Assembly (NCBI GenBank): GCA_002102555.1
Contig: MCFL01000001.1
Coordinates: 1,240,001-1,304,000 of the forward strand
Origin: Catenaria anguillulae PL171
Lineage: Eukaryota; Blastocladiomycota; Blastocladiomycetes; Blastocladiales; Catenariaceae
Direction of reading: 5' to 3'
DNA: 64,000 nt
The notes under the pieces were generated by a model. It had not been told where the DNA came from. It did no database searches and saw only the letters and a list, made by a program, of their open reading frames with translations. Of the stretch, positions 32,326 to 43,258 are shown piece by piece. The position numbers were made by a program, and so were the translations under genes. Numbering within the stretch: the first letter of the stretch is position 1; every line of letters begins with the position of its first letter.

Positions 32326-34612
32326 ATGTACTCACACGCTTCCATGATCTCTCGGGCCGCTGCCCATCATTCGTCCGGCTCTGCCGCTGCCATGTTTGCC
32401 GCTCCCTCCCGTCGCGCCTTCATCGCTCTGGCCGTATCACCATCAGCCTCTTCAGCACACTCGGCCCGATCTCTCTCGGTGCTCGCTTCCCGCCCTCATC
32501 ACTTGGCACCTTGGTCCCGTTCTGCCCATGGTCCGCTTTCTCGGTCCCAAGCATCGGTTGCTGCTCCGTGCGTGACATTTGTCCTCTCTCCATGTGAACA
32601 TTTGCGTTCCCACACTCACACGCTGGGACTTGACAACAAACGACAGTGAACCGGGCCAACGTCCCCAAATCCATCCTCCCTCGCCACCCTCGCCGCTGCC
32701 TCCCGCCAACGATTCTGACCTCGATCATTCATACGTCGGCCTGACTGGCGGCCAGATTGTGCACGAGCTGCTGCGCAAACACCAAGTCAAGCACGTGTTT
32801 GGGTACCCTGGTGGCGCCATTCTTCCCGTGTTTGATGCCATCTACAACTCGCCCCACTTTGAGTTTATTCTGCCGCGCCACGAGCAGGGCGGCGGGCACA
32901 TGGCCCAGGGGTACGCGCGAGCTACGGGCAAGCCCGGCGTCGTGATTGTGACGAGCGGGCCGGGCGCCACCAATGTCGTGACTCCCTTGCAGGATGCGCT
33001 GTCGGATGGAACACCCATGGTTGTGTTTTCCGGGCAGGTGCCCAATGCAGCCATTGGAAGCGATGCATTTCAAGAGTGTGATGCGACGGGCATTACCAGA
33101 AGCTGGTTCGTTCTTGGTCTCTTCTCTCATGATGTGTTTCCATTCTCACCTCAGGCATCACGATCGCCTACTCCTGTAAATAGCACAAAGTGGAACGTCA
33201 TGGTCAAGGACGTTTCCGAGCTGCCGCGTCGCATCACGGAAGCATTTGCCATTGCCACCTCTGGCCGCCCGGGCCCCGTTCTGGTGGATCTGCCAAAGGA
33301 CGTGACTGCCTCTGTTCTGCGCAAGCCTATCCCGCGCGTGCCTGACGTGCCGCGGTTCCCCGGCCGCCCGCCCTCATTCCTCTCCCCACACTACTACGAT
33401 GCCGAAACCGCACAACCGTCACCAGGCCTGAAAGCAACGCTGGCCAAGGTGGCCGACGCCATCAACCACGCCAAGCGGCCCGTGATTTATGCGGGCCAGG
33501 GGATCTTGTCGTCGCCGACGGGCCAAAGCTGCTCAAACAACTCGCCGAAAAGGCCCAGATCCCCGTCACTACCACCTTGCAGGCGCTGGGCGCATTTGAC
33601 GAGCACTCGCCGCTGTCGCTGCACATGCTCGGCATGCACGGGTCGGCGTACGCAAATATGGCCATGCAGCAGGCCGATGTGATGATTGCTTTGGGCGCTA
33701 GGTTTGACGATCGCGTCACGGGCAACTTGGCAAAGTTTGCGCCGGCAGCACGCAAGGCTGAAAAGGAGGGAAAAGGTGGCATCTATCATTTCGAGATTTT
33801 GCCAAAGAACATCAACAAGACGGTGCAAGTGACGGACGCGGTCGAGGCGATGTGGTTGCCAACTTGGGCCATTTGCTCCCACTCATCGAGACCAAGCGCC
33901 CCGAGGACGCGGACCGCAAGCCGTGGTTGGCCGACGTGGCAAAGTGGAAGGCCGAGTTCCCCTTCAGCTACCCTGCCAATGTTTCGGGCGAGCCCATGAA
34001 GCCGCAGTATGTGCTGGACGTGCTCAACACCAAGACACGTGACTTCAAGGACAAGGTGGTGTTGACGACGGGCGTGGGCCAGCACCAAATGTGGGCCGCG
34101 CAGTACTACCGATGGACGCATCCGCTCACCATGATCACGTCGGGTGGGCTCGGTACCATGGGCTTTGGTTGCCCGCGGCATTGGCGCCAAAGTGGCCCTG
34201 GCAAGGACACGCTCGTCATTGACGTGGACGGCGATGCGTCGTTTTCAATGACGTTGCCGAACTCGCGACCGCCGCTCAGTTCAAGATTGGCGTCAAGGTC
34301 TTGTTGCTCAACAATGATTTCCAGGGCATGGTCAGGCAGTGGCAAGACTTGTTTTATGACCAGCGGTATGCGGGGACCGAAATGTGCAACCCAGACTTTG
34401 TCAAGCTGGCCGAGGCGTTTGGCGTCAAGGGCTTGCGGGCAGAGACGCCCGAGGAGTTGGATGCAAAGATGGACGAGTTTTTGAAGTACAATGATGGGCC
34501 CGTGTTGCTCGAGGCCAGGGTGTGCAAGAAGGAGCACGTGTATCCGATGGTTCCTGCAGGCAAGGCGCTGGACGAGATGGTGCTGGGTCCCCCAACAAAG
34601 GAGGACAAGTGA
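32326..34612 (+). CDS. ILV2: Acetolactate synthase catalytic subunit, mitochondrial
   Basis: TDP- and FAD-dependent enzyme condensing pyruvate with pyruvate or 2-oxobutyrate, first step of valine/isoleucine synthesis. It acts in mitochondria. Exon 1 (32326-32567) encodes a Ser/Arg-rich presequence. Exon 2 (32647-33105) has GGQIVHELLRKHQVKHVFGYPGGAILPVFDAIY with the catalytic Glu in PRHEQGGGHMAQGYAR. A 78-nt stop-free intron (33106-33183) is removed to restore RSCTKWNVMVKDV. Later motifs include GARFDDRVTGN, TTGVGQHQMWAAQ, the TDP-binding DVDGDASFSMT, and LLNNDFQGMV. At least six single-base deficits (near 33515, 33846, three at 34169-34200, and 34254) break the frame, yet each flank is nearly perfect. 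This suggests consensus errors, not a pseudogene. Confidence 0.9.
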
Positions 34613-35261
34613 GGTAGGCCGATTTGGTTGCGACATAGTCTCATTCCCTGGGTGTTTCATATCATTTTTTATACATGATTCTGCTGTACATATCCCTTTC
34701 AGTCATGCGATGATGCTTGACTTCTTGATGTTGGTTTCCCGCCCAATCGAAAATGCGAGTGAGTGCAATGATAGTAGATACTGGAGAGAGCGATGCAGTT
34801 ACAGCACAGACCAAATCCGAAAAACCGGCCTTCTGCAGGAGCCTGCCGGCCGTGGAGATCCCTGTCCGACTCATGTCCGTCAGCACGACCTAATGCGATA
34901 ACGAGTTTGCTATACAACAGCATGTACTCAATAAGCGCAAACAAACGGCCATGAAAAAGTGACGGGAAAGAACAGAATACAAAGTGGCAATAATATCGTC
35001 ACCATTACTCAAGGCACTGCCGTCAAACCCTTGCGTCGACTCTCGAACGGAGCCAATCTACAACTTATGACCTATTCCAGGACGATGGAAGGGCTGCGGC
35101 CTGGATCTGAATCTCTTCGATAAGCTCGGCAATGGGACATATGCCAACCACATCAACCAAACACTCAACAGCTGCAAAGCCGCCATATTTGGCAACGAAA
35201 TCAAGTCGGAGTCGTCTGCATCAACGGCGTATCCATGTTTGATCCTGCAAGCAATATCGGT
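34613..35261. other. Intergenic downstream of ILV2
   Basis: About 650 bp, more AT-rich than coding DNA around it. It contains the ILV2 3' end. No gene recognised. Confidence 0.35.
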
Positions 35262-36761
35262 TTACGGATGTCGGCGGACCTCTTTGTGGGACAATGACGT
35301 CCTCAATTGGCAGGCCACCAAACTTAACCGTAAAGAATGCAACCCGCTCCTCTCCCAACAGTCCAACACTTGCGGGTGGCAACTGTCACGCCATCCTTTA
35401 TTTAAGTACTTAGAGAGAGAACTTGATTTCCGAAATCCGGCTATGCTCCCATCTGCAGAGCCACCATTCGAGGACGTGGCCATCTTGGGAAGCGAAGTCC
35501 ATTGCAAAGTGGCTGTATTTGAGCTCGATTCCGTTGCTCAGAAACCATTCAAGAACTGCAACTTGTCCCTTAGCCGGTACATGATCAATGCTTTAGTCCG
35601 TACAGCTGAACCGCATCGGCTGAGCGTGCCACCATTCAAGCACATTGACATGGCCTCTGAGAGAAACTCGTTCAATAGAATCAGCATCGCGCGCTTCGAG
35701 CTCGAATCCTGCGTCCTTGAACCACTGTAGGACGGCGACATGACCTTTGGTGCTGACAACGTCAATTGCTTCATTCTCAAACCGAAAGTTGTCGTGGCCC
35801 GTCAATTGTAGCCACCGTTCCAAGACATGGACTTGGCCGTGCATGACGGCACATCGACTCCAAACTCGCGCAGCTCGGCCAAGGATTCCGTATTGGTCAC
35901 ATCTATGGCATTCGTCATACACCATTCCAAGGCTGCTATGTGTCCGCGCATCTATGACTTTCTACAATGTCGCCCAACATCTGATTCCCACGCGATTAGG
36001 CGGACCCATTCATGCGCGTCAATTCGGGCATAGCTAGATTCCTCGGCCTCAAGGCTCTACAGGTTGTCCTCGGACAATTCGATCCCTTGGTCGTGGCACC
36101 ATCTCAACACAGACCAATAATGATCCACCGTCGTAGGCCCCATTGCCACCTTGTCGGTCCCGAGCGAATCTCCCACACTGCGCTCGAGCTTGGTCATGCA
36201 CCACTGGAAACTTGCCACCTGACAGTGCTCCATGCAAACGCAAAACACGGGCTGCTTTTCAAAATAACGTGATGCCAAAATTCGGTCTTGTGCTCCCACC
36301 ACCAATCCAGCACCGCAACTTGGCCCGCCCTTAGAGCCTCACTGATTCCCCAATCGGACAACTCGCATTTGGGAATGGTACTCAACTTGAACTGCGTGAA
36401 CCACCAATCCAGCACGTCCACGAATCCTCACCCAGGCAAGCGAGATGTCGCCTTCAACGCAAACGTCAAGCAGGCGCCAATCCGGGTGGTTGGCTATTGC
36501 AGTGAGCTGGGCCAGTCGCAGATCAGGCGCCACCAGCAAGCAGTCGGCGACCAAGTCTGCCACATCAACCAGCTCAAAATTACCAGATTCAGATTCGAAT
36601 TCCGATAGTGCGGCGGCACTGGATGCAGGATGGAGTGGGCGAGGATGGCGTCGGCCACGTCGTGCGGGGTGGCTGGCGCGGAAGCAAGGTGTTGGGTTGG
36701 CATGGGAGAAATCATTGCGCAGAAAGCATGAGGATATCCAACGACTCGGATTGCAGTGCAT
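35262..36761 (-). pseudogene. Decayed ankyrin-like repeat protein gene
   Basis: Minus-strand frames carry repeated units of the type GHVNVLEWWHAQ, GHVAVLQWFKDAGFEL, GQVAVLDWWWEHKTEF and FVDVLDWWFTQFKL. This is a W-rich ankyrin-like repeat in which each unit begins G-x-V-x-V-L-x-W. The N-terminal part (ELVDVADLVADCLLVAP...) is in one frame near 36620-36500, and the repeats then pass through at least three other frames. Similarity resumes soon after each break (for example across 36265), so some lesions could be sequence errors; whether the gene is dead is unclear. No function is assigned. Its position between ILV2 and the metacaspase-like gene carries no functional hint. Confidence 0.5.
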
Positions 36762-37436
36762 CGGGTGACTTGAGCAATTCGAGTACTCGACGCCGACGTA
36801 CGTGCACTATTTTTTTCAGGGGTCCGAAGGTGAATCGTAGCCCAATCGGTCAGGGTTTTTTGGACAGTGCTGTCTCGGGTGACATTTAGATCGCACTGGA
36901 CCGTTGAGACATCTGAGTGAGACAGCGCACCTGCAGAGAACACGATCGACATCATGACCTTTTGTAATTCACATGCTGTGGGCCTGTGGCGGTGTGTTGG
37001 TCCGCTTCGGAATACCACCTGCTTTACCCAGTCATCTGCAGCCAAGGAGTCTCGGTTGTGAGTACTTGGGCAAACTTAGGATCATAACAGGCAGTGGAGA
37101 GCAAAACAAAAATGGGGGTCGGGCGTCGTCCTGATCCATGCCGCCCCAAGACTCCTGAATCTGCCCATGAACCCTCCGATCCTCCTTGACCAGCACACTT
37201 GACGACACAGGTGCCATCCGAGCGAAATCGTGTTCAATCGCACAGTGTGACGGCGCTCGGTCACAATGGGAAACATTCTCATGCAGCGACCCGAACGCAG
37301 CCGACCGTGTCCAATGACTGTCCATGGCAATCGGACAAGCAAAACGAATCAAGTCAACGCACATTACATGCATACATCGAGTCACAATGGATCATTACAG
37401 GAATATTTCACAACAAGAACAACAACAAGGAATCGT
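36762..37436. other. Intergenic, no gene recognised
   Basis: About 675 bp between the ankyrin-like pseudogene and the 3' end of the metacaspase-like gene. Scattered short frames only. Confidence 0.3.
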
Positions 37437-38383
37437 TCAGCAGTCGCAATCGCAAGCATCATCGACAGCAGCATCCGCATCCTGAGCGTTGTCGACAGCG
37501 GCCTGGGCGTCAAGAAGCGCATCCGAAGCGAGAGGCGTGGTCTCGTCACGGAGAGTCAAGATCTGCTTGTCGAGCACTGTAACAATCCATGTCGTGAGAC
37601 GCTAGTCCAGGTCACTCACTCGATTCAATCAATAGCATGCGAACGTACACTCGGGGTTGCTGGCATCCAAAACAATGTGCTGCGGGTACTCATCAGGCAC
37701 GCGACTGTTCATGAGGGCAACGGCATCGTTCCACGACAAACCCGGGTTCTCGGCCATGACTTCCTCGAGAAGACCAACGAATTGCGTCCTATCTTCGTTT
37801 GCCCAGATGGTTCCGTCCGACGTGGTGGCGCCGATCGAGACAATGTTGGCAGCCAAACCTTCGCCAAGCTGCAAGTCAGCCATACCGCCGGCGTGTTCTT
37901 GGTCAAAAGCGAGCGTCTGTCATGAATGAGCAAACGTTGGAAATGAGATTGGTGGTAAGGGATGATGAATGAAGCTGAAACGGATGCACATACCATGTTG
38001 ACACCCTCGGGCAACTCGGCGAGAATGTCACGAATCTCATTGTCGGTGATGGGTCCATCGAACGCCCACATGACCTCGTTCATGCCATCCTCCTCCAGAT
38101 CACCACCCTGACCCTCGGCCTGCGCACCACGACCCGTGAAACTGAAGAACAAGTTGTCTCCTGGCTCTGCTTGCTCGACCATGCTGCGGAGTCCGTTGAG
38201 GATTTCTTCGCGAGTAATGGCGTCGCCGTTCCAATCCGACACGCGCGTCACGTCAGAGTAGATGCCCGTGTCCATGACAATGTTGGCCATGGCTTGCGAG
38301 GCCGGGCCGGCGACGGGCATCATGGCTTCGCCGGATTCGGGGTTTTGCGAGGTGACGCCGACGATGAAGGCTTGGTTGGGCAT
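37437..38383 (-). CDS. Metacaspase-like pseudoenzyme (C14 family, catalytic dyad replaced)
   Basis: Three exons in phase (38383-37994, 37916-37649, 37576-37437; donors GTATGT and GTACGT) give 265 aa. The p20 fold is recognisable: AFIVGVTSQ at the first strand, GDNLFFSFTGRGAQ, EEDGMNEVMWAFDGPITDNEIRDIL and LPEGVNMTLAFDQEHAGG. Where metacaspases have S-G-H-G the sequence reads T-G-R-G (His to Arg), and where they have D-S-C-H-S-G it reads D-Q-E-H-A-G (Cys to Glu). Both catalytic residues are therefore absent. A p10-like part (SIGATTSDGTIWANEDRTQFVGLLEEVM) and an acidic tail ending DDACDCDC follow. All exons read without frameshift, so this looks like a maintained non-peptidase homologue. Regulator or decoy roles are speculation. 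Confidence 0.72.
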
Positions 38384-39185
38384 GTTGAGTGGTTGGATGT
38401 GTGGGGTGGTGGGTGAGGTTGGTTTGGTTGTTGCTTTGAAGCGTCGAGTGAGGATGATTGACTTGAGGATTGGGAAGATTGATTGGGAATCGACACGGTA
38501 CTTATGGGGATATGATCTGCGCCTGGTTTGTCTTGACGAAATTCCGAGTCCCGACATGCGCAAATGCGGCGCGGTAAGTATTGCGTACATCAAGCGAAGG
38601 AATCGAGAGACCGCCATCGCCGTACGGATCAAATGCGGTCCACAGCCGGTTAACCTCTCCCTCGACCTCAGCGAACGGCGGTTCTCGTTCAACTGACGAC
38701 CCTTGCAGGCATCAGAAATACGGTATACTCATGTACGGATCGGTTGGATGTACGGCAATTGACCGTTCCGCTTGCGCATTGTGGCACCTTCCACCAGTTC
38801 TTCACTTCATCCCAACCCAAGCTTAAGCCTGCTATTTAAACGCGTGCGGTTGGTCAGGTTGAAACGACGCGGTGGACCTGGAAATGGGGGCCGACCGAGG
38901 CACGTGAAGAGAATGCCACCGTGGTCCGCAGCCTCTCAGAGCAGAGCAGAGCATGGCAGATCTCCATAGGGAGCTTGGGTCATAGGTACATGCTTACGCA
39001 AGGCAACTCAAGGCATCTCAGGAGAGACTCACGTCAGACGTGCATGTTGCCTGGTAACGCGTCACGTGCCCAGCGGATCTCATTCTCGATTCTGGAAGCT
39101 GCACGGCACGGCTGGCATGCGTCGGTCGTATCATGCCACCATGGGCGATTGATGCATGCATACACTCCCGCAATTACACAACACA
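38384..39185. promoter_or_regulatory. Divergent intergenic region between metacaspase-like gene and BCP1
   Basis: About 800 bp hold both promoters. An ORF of about 140 codons (38262-38696, +) overlaps the metacaspase start antisense and has no family match. No clear regulatory motif was identified. Confidence 0.35.
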
Positions 39186-40686
39186 ATGAAGAACTCGGCA
39201 TCGTCCTCCTCAACCTCCCAACGCAAGCGCAAGCGCAATCCGGCAGCAGCCGACGTGAACCCCACCTCCACTGATTCGCCAGCGGCCACCGCCAAATCCA
39301 AGGGCAAGAATCGCGCTGCAGCTACGCCTACGGTGCAATCAGAAGATGATGCACAAATCGAGGATGACATGTACGAGTCGGTCAGTGAGAGCGACGCGGA
39401 GCACAACAGCGGCGACGACGAGGACAAGGAGCAAGATTCGGATCGGGTAAGTTGTCCTTCGTCACACGCTTGTATGATTCCCTTGTGCTCATTCATGTGC
39501 TTTACGTTCTATGCTGTGCAGGAAGGAGAGATTATCCCTGTCAACTTTGACTTTTTCGGCCTCGTCGACACTGACTTCCATGCCGTCAAGCGATTCTTGA
39601 CCAACGCCCTTGGTCCCGACGCGGGGGACCATCTTTCGGGCCTGGTCGACTTGACCGATCTCATCCTTGACCAACCGTTTGGCTCTGGCGTCAAGTGCGA
39701 CGGCGAAAACTCGGATCCATATGCTGTCAACTCGGTGGTTGGATTGTCCGGCAAGTCGTGGAAGGTGTGTGTTTACCAGCTTTATCGTTGATTGAGCTGG
39801 GTCGCAAGGTGTCCCTGACCCGTGTTTTCATTTGGGTTACACAGGACCATAAGACCGTCGGCCCGCTTCGTGACTTCATTCTCTCACGCACTTCGCCTTC
39901 GTGCTCCAAGCTCACTGCGCTTCTCGAAAAGTCCTCGTCCAAATCCGCTGCTCTCCTCTTGCACGAGCGCCTCATCAACATGCCGTGGCAAATCGGCGCG
40001 CCACTGTTCCGCTTGCTCATGGAAGAGCTACAAGAGGCTGCCGACGACGAAAAGCAGTACAAGTTTGATTACCTAATTGCCCTGTGTCCCATGTACCGCC
40101 CCGAAGAGGATGAGGGCGAACAAGAGCCGGCGCAACATGAGGACGATTCCGGGTCGGAGGATGAGCGTGATCGCAAGAGGCAGCGTAAGGAGGATATTCG
40201 AGCCCGATTGATGGGCAAAAAGGGCAAGGGTGCAGCAGCCGCGGGCAAGGCCAAGAAGGCCGAGAAGAAGGCAAAGAAGGCGGCGGAAAAGCAGGCCGAG
40301 GAGTTGGCTGCTCATGCATTCTTGGAACTAGAGTACTTGGAGCAGGTTCGTTGATTTCGTCCCAAAGCACCTGGTGTGTGGTGCTGGTTGCATTTGATGT
40401 TTATGTCGGCTGGGCAAGACTCTCACACGGACTCACACGTACTCACACGTACTATTGCTCGCCTCAGTTTGCCGAATTCACGTTTACTCTCAAGCACACG
40501 CTATCAAAGGCTGATGACGTTGACAACCTTGCCACCTTTGACACTGTGCGTGGATCTCGGCGTGGCATCGTGTTTGCAACATCCAAGTTGCCTGAGCTAG
40601 TTGCGACGCTCGAAAAGTTGGTGGAGGAGAACGAGCAGCTCATCAACCAGGAGCGCGGAGTGCTTGCCGAGGACGACGATGAGTGA
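39186..40686 (+). CDS. BCP1: BCP1/BCCIP family protein
   Basis: Bcp1 is a nuclear chaperone for ribosomal protein Rpl23 and supports Mss4 export; BCCIP is the animal homologue. Four exons (39186-39446, 39522-39764, 39845-40345, 40468-40686; donors GTAAGT, GTGTGT, GTTCGT) splice in phase to 407 aa. A Lys/Ser-rich acidic N-terminus leads to the family core: IIPVNFDFFGLVDTDFHAVKRFL, LILDQPFGSGVKCDG and INMPWQIGAPLFRLLMEEL. Then come FDYLIALCPMYRP, a Lys/Ala-rich linker, and ETFTL-like FAEFTFTLKHTLS with GIVFATSKL near the C-terminus. The start at 39186 follows the only short leader; an in-frame Met at 39156 is possible. All exons are intact. Confidence 0.88.
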
Positions 40687-40894
40687 TTGCGAGCATCTTG
40701 TCGTATGTACCTTTCATGCCTCTGACTGCAAATGAAATATCAACGCCAGTGCGTTCGCTCCGGCTGTGACTCTCGGTCGGTCCTCCACACTGGCTCAATG
40801 GAGGGCGTTCACATCGCCGTCCGAAAAAATGGCAATCAATTGTTGGCCAAAACGCTCAACTCGCAAACGAAAGCACTCGAAGCAACACATCTGG

Positions 40895-43258
40895 ATGACT
40901 GCCCATGACCTTCTCCCCGTCGAACTGTGGCTTGCCATCTTCCCGCTGGCCGGACTGCGAACATACCTACCTAGCTCATGTCGCCTGGCGGCTCAAGCAT
41001 TCGCCAACGGTGGACATTGCCACTTGGCTTGGCTCGTCAACATTGTGGCCTCGTCTCACAAGCCGCAAGCCAACCGTATCACGGTCGCTGCCATCCGGTT
41101 TGGCGGCCATGATGTTCACATTTCTCGCCTTGCTCGATTCCTCTTGGTGCGGCTCCCGCCGGCCTTGAAGGATGTCTCCGTTTCATTGCGCCACGAGCAC
41201 ACTCAACCGTTACCGGGGACCGCATTGGCCCCAGACGATCCCCCGTCAGATACCATTTTGCCTGCTCGACTCGTTGACCGGCTATTTGCTCCTGGCGGAC
41301 TGTTTTGCCGTCAGGCTGCCGCAACCGCCACGCCAAATCGCGCGACTGCCATCGACACGCTTCGCCTCACCATCGAGGAAAGGAGCAAAGCCCTTCGACA
41401 ACGACCGCTGGGTCCTGCTCGCTTTATCACTTCACATGCGAGCTTTCGGCTGGTCCCCGACGCATTTTCGCTCCTGATCTTTTTTCTGCGGTCGGGGCAG
41501 CTCGAGCTTTTCAAAATAGCATTGGCTCATTTGGCCAGCATTTTTCCAGCCCTATTTTCCGGTGTTTTCTATCCTCTATCCCACTGGTCGGCCCTCTCAC
41601 TTGACAACCGAGGAACGCTGCAGGGTGCAGACCGACCTGTCGTGTGCTTCATTACCTATTTGGCCGCACTGGCCGTCCTCGACTGGTCTGTCCCAGCTCT
41701 CGACATCATCACCCATCAGTTTCCACTCTTTGATTGCGCCGCATTTGTTGCTTGGTTCATGAAATTCATCAACTCGGACGCTATCACCATCTTTCAGCGG
41801 TCGCTCGCTGGTTGCGACAATCCGGCACGTGCTGTCGCCACGTTGGATTGGCTCAAAGTGCATTTCGGAACCCAATTGCCCATGACCGGTCGCGCTGTCA
41901 TCATGCTTCCCATGTCGCACCATGCTGTCGACTTTCCGGTATTTGTCTCGGTCCTCACTGAGCACGAGCTGCCCAGCTTGACTGCATGTGCCGACCCGCT
42001 ATCGCAAACCATGGCGCGGGGGAAACTCAAGCAAAGCATTTGCGCTTGGATGGATCGTGGATACGTCAAGGAGTTGCTGCCGCTTGCCCTTCAGTATTCG
42101 TTGTTTTGTTGGGGAACTTGCGGGCAATACTTGGCGCAAGCTCTAGCCGAAAGAGACGAGGCGTTGGAGGCGATGCTTGTGCAAGATGGAATCGATCGCG
42201 GTTGCTTGCCATTCCACATCATGGGCGGTATGGCTCTCGCTAGTGTTCCCGCTTTCTTGCGCACGTTTTCCTATTCGCTCACTGGTGCACTCATCTTTCC
42301 ACAATCAGCTGTGATTGCGCTCTTTGACCATCCCGACTATCCGCGCCTGCTTGCCACATGCGAAGCCTACCTCATTTCTCGTCAATTGGATGCAACCGCT
42401 GCTTTGCTCGAGTGCACATCCGTCTCGTACAACCAACTCCTCGATCTCTTGTTTGGCACGTCATGGCAACTGTCATGGGACTTTGGCCTCATCGTGCAAG
42501 CGTGGAGCAAAGGCCTCCTCAAGTACCGTGACATGCACATGTACTCGCGCGAGTACGATCATATTGTTGCTCGCGTTTTCGACAAGGCAGTTTCTGCATC
42601 CACCCGGCCCGACGATTCCAGCAATCTGCCGGACCTCTCGTCATTGTCGCTCGCAAAACTACTCGATGCGTTCGTTATTCGCATGCACCAACTCGCAACT
42701 CGCGATGAGTTCAAACTCACGCCAGCATCTCAAAGTGTCGCCACGCGCATTGTCAGCGAAATTCAGTCGCGGATCGCGGACGAGCCATTCAGCTTCAAAC
42801 GGGCGCTTGACCGTCGATCTCGGCTGGATGATTTGCGAACATCTATTGTCCGCGCTTCCATTGACCAGCCGCGCGACTATCGCCCGATTCCCACCGACCC
42901 AGAGACTGACGGCCGGCAGTTTATTGTGCACTACACTGCGCTTCTGGATCGGGAATTTGCAAGGACGAGTGTCAAGTGGAACCTTCACGTTCAGCCGTGG
43001 GTTTGGAGCTTGTTTTCACCGCAAGAGCTGGATGTGCGACTTGAACGTGCGCATGTTTGCCGGTGCCTGTATTTGCCCGTGTTGGCGAATGATGTCGATG
43101 TGATTGTATGGATTGTGGATCGTGTGCCGGCGAGGATTCGTGCTTGTCCAAAGTTTGTCAAGTCGGTGCGTTCCCTTTTGGGGCAGTGGCCTTGGTTTGA
43201 GGATGCGCTGGATCAATCGAATTGGATGCATTGGAAAGAGTCGGTGTTGTTGAGGTGA
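40895..43258 (+). CDS. Intact long member of the expanded F-box-like family (reference copy)
   Basis: One continuous exon of 787 codons from the Met at 40895, chosen because MTAHDLLPVELWLAIFPLAGL starts at the F-box-like motif; the frame is open from 40766. Blocks in order are the F-box-like start, CHLAWLVNIVASS, LVDRLFAPGGLFCRQ (about residue 130), FRLVPDAFSLLIFFLRSGQLELF, and alpha-helical repeats through residue 600 (ARAVATLDWLKVHFG, YPRLLATCEAYLISRQLDATAALLE, WDFGLIVQAWSKG). The C-terminal domain has WNLHVQPWVWSLFSPQELD and VIVWIVDRVPARIRACPKF. The helical repeats resemble degenerate ankyrin-type solenoids. Function unknown. This copy lets the broken ones elsewhere in the window be recognised. 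It follows BCP1 on the same strand by about 200 bp. Confidence 0.7.
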   Translation: MTAHDLLPVELWLAIFPLAGLRTYLPSSCRLAAQAFANGGHCHLAWLVNIVASSHKPQANRITVAAIRFGGHDVHISRLARFLLVRLPPALKDVSVSLRHEHTQPLPGTALAPDDPPSDTILPARLVDRLFAPGGLFCRQAAATATPNRATAIDTLRLTIEERSKALRQRPLGPARFITSHASFRLVPDAFSLLIFFLRSGQLELFKIALAHLASIFPALFSGVFYPLSHWSALSLDNRGTLQGADRPVVCFITYLAALAVLDWSVPALDIITHQFPLFDCAAFVAWFMKFINSDAITIFQRSLAGCDNPARAVATLDWLKVHFGTQLPMTGRAVIMLPMSHHAVDFPVFVSVLTEHELPSLTACADPLSQTMARGKLKQSICAWMDRGYVKELLPLALQYSLFCWGTCGQYLAQALAERDEALEAMLVQDGIDRGCLPFHIMGGMALASVPAFLRTFSYSLTGALIFPQSAVIALFDHPDYPRLLATCEAYLISRQLDATAALLECTSVSYNQLLDLLFGTSWQLSWDFGLIVQAWSKGLLKYRDMHMYSREYDHIVARVFDKAVSASTRPDDSSNLPDLSSLSLAKLLDAFVIRMHQLATRDEFKLTPASQSVATRIVSEIQSRIADEPFSFKRALDRRSRLDDLRTSIVRASIDQPRDYRPIPTDPETDGRQFIVHYTALLDREFARTSVKWNLHVQPWVWSLFSPQELDVRLERAHVCRCLYLPVLANDVDVIVWIVDRVPARIRACPKFVKSVRSLLGQWPWFEDALDQSNWMHWKESVLLR

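Noticed and set aside
30235-34612. Programmed ribosomal frameshifting in ILV5/ILV2
   Set aside because: Too many sites, no slippery heptamers or downstream structures, and homologues elsewhere use none; missing bases explain it better.
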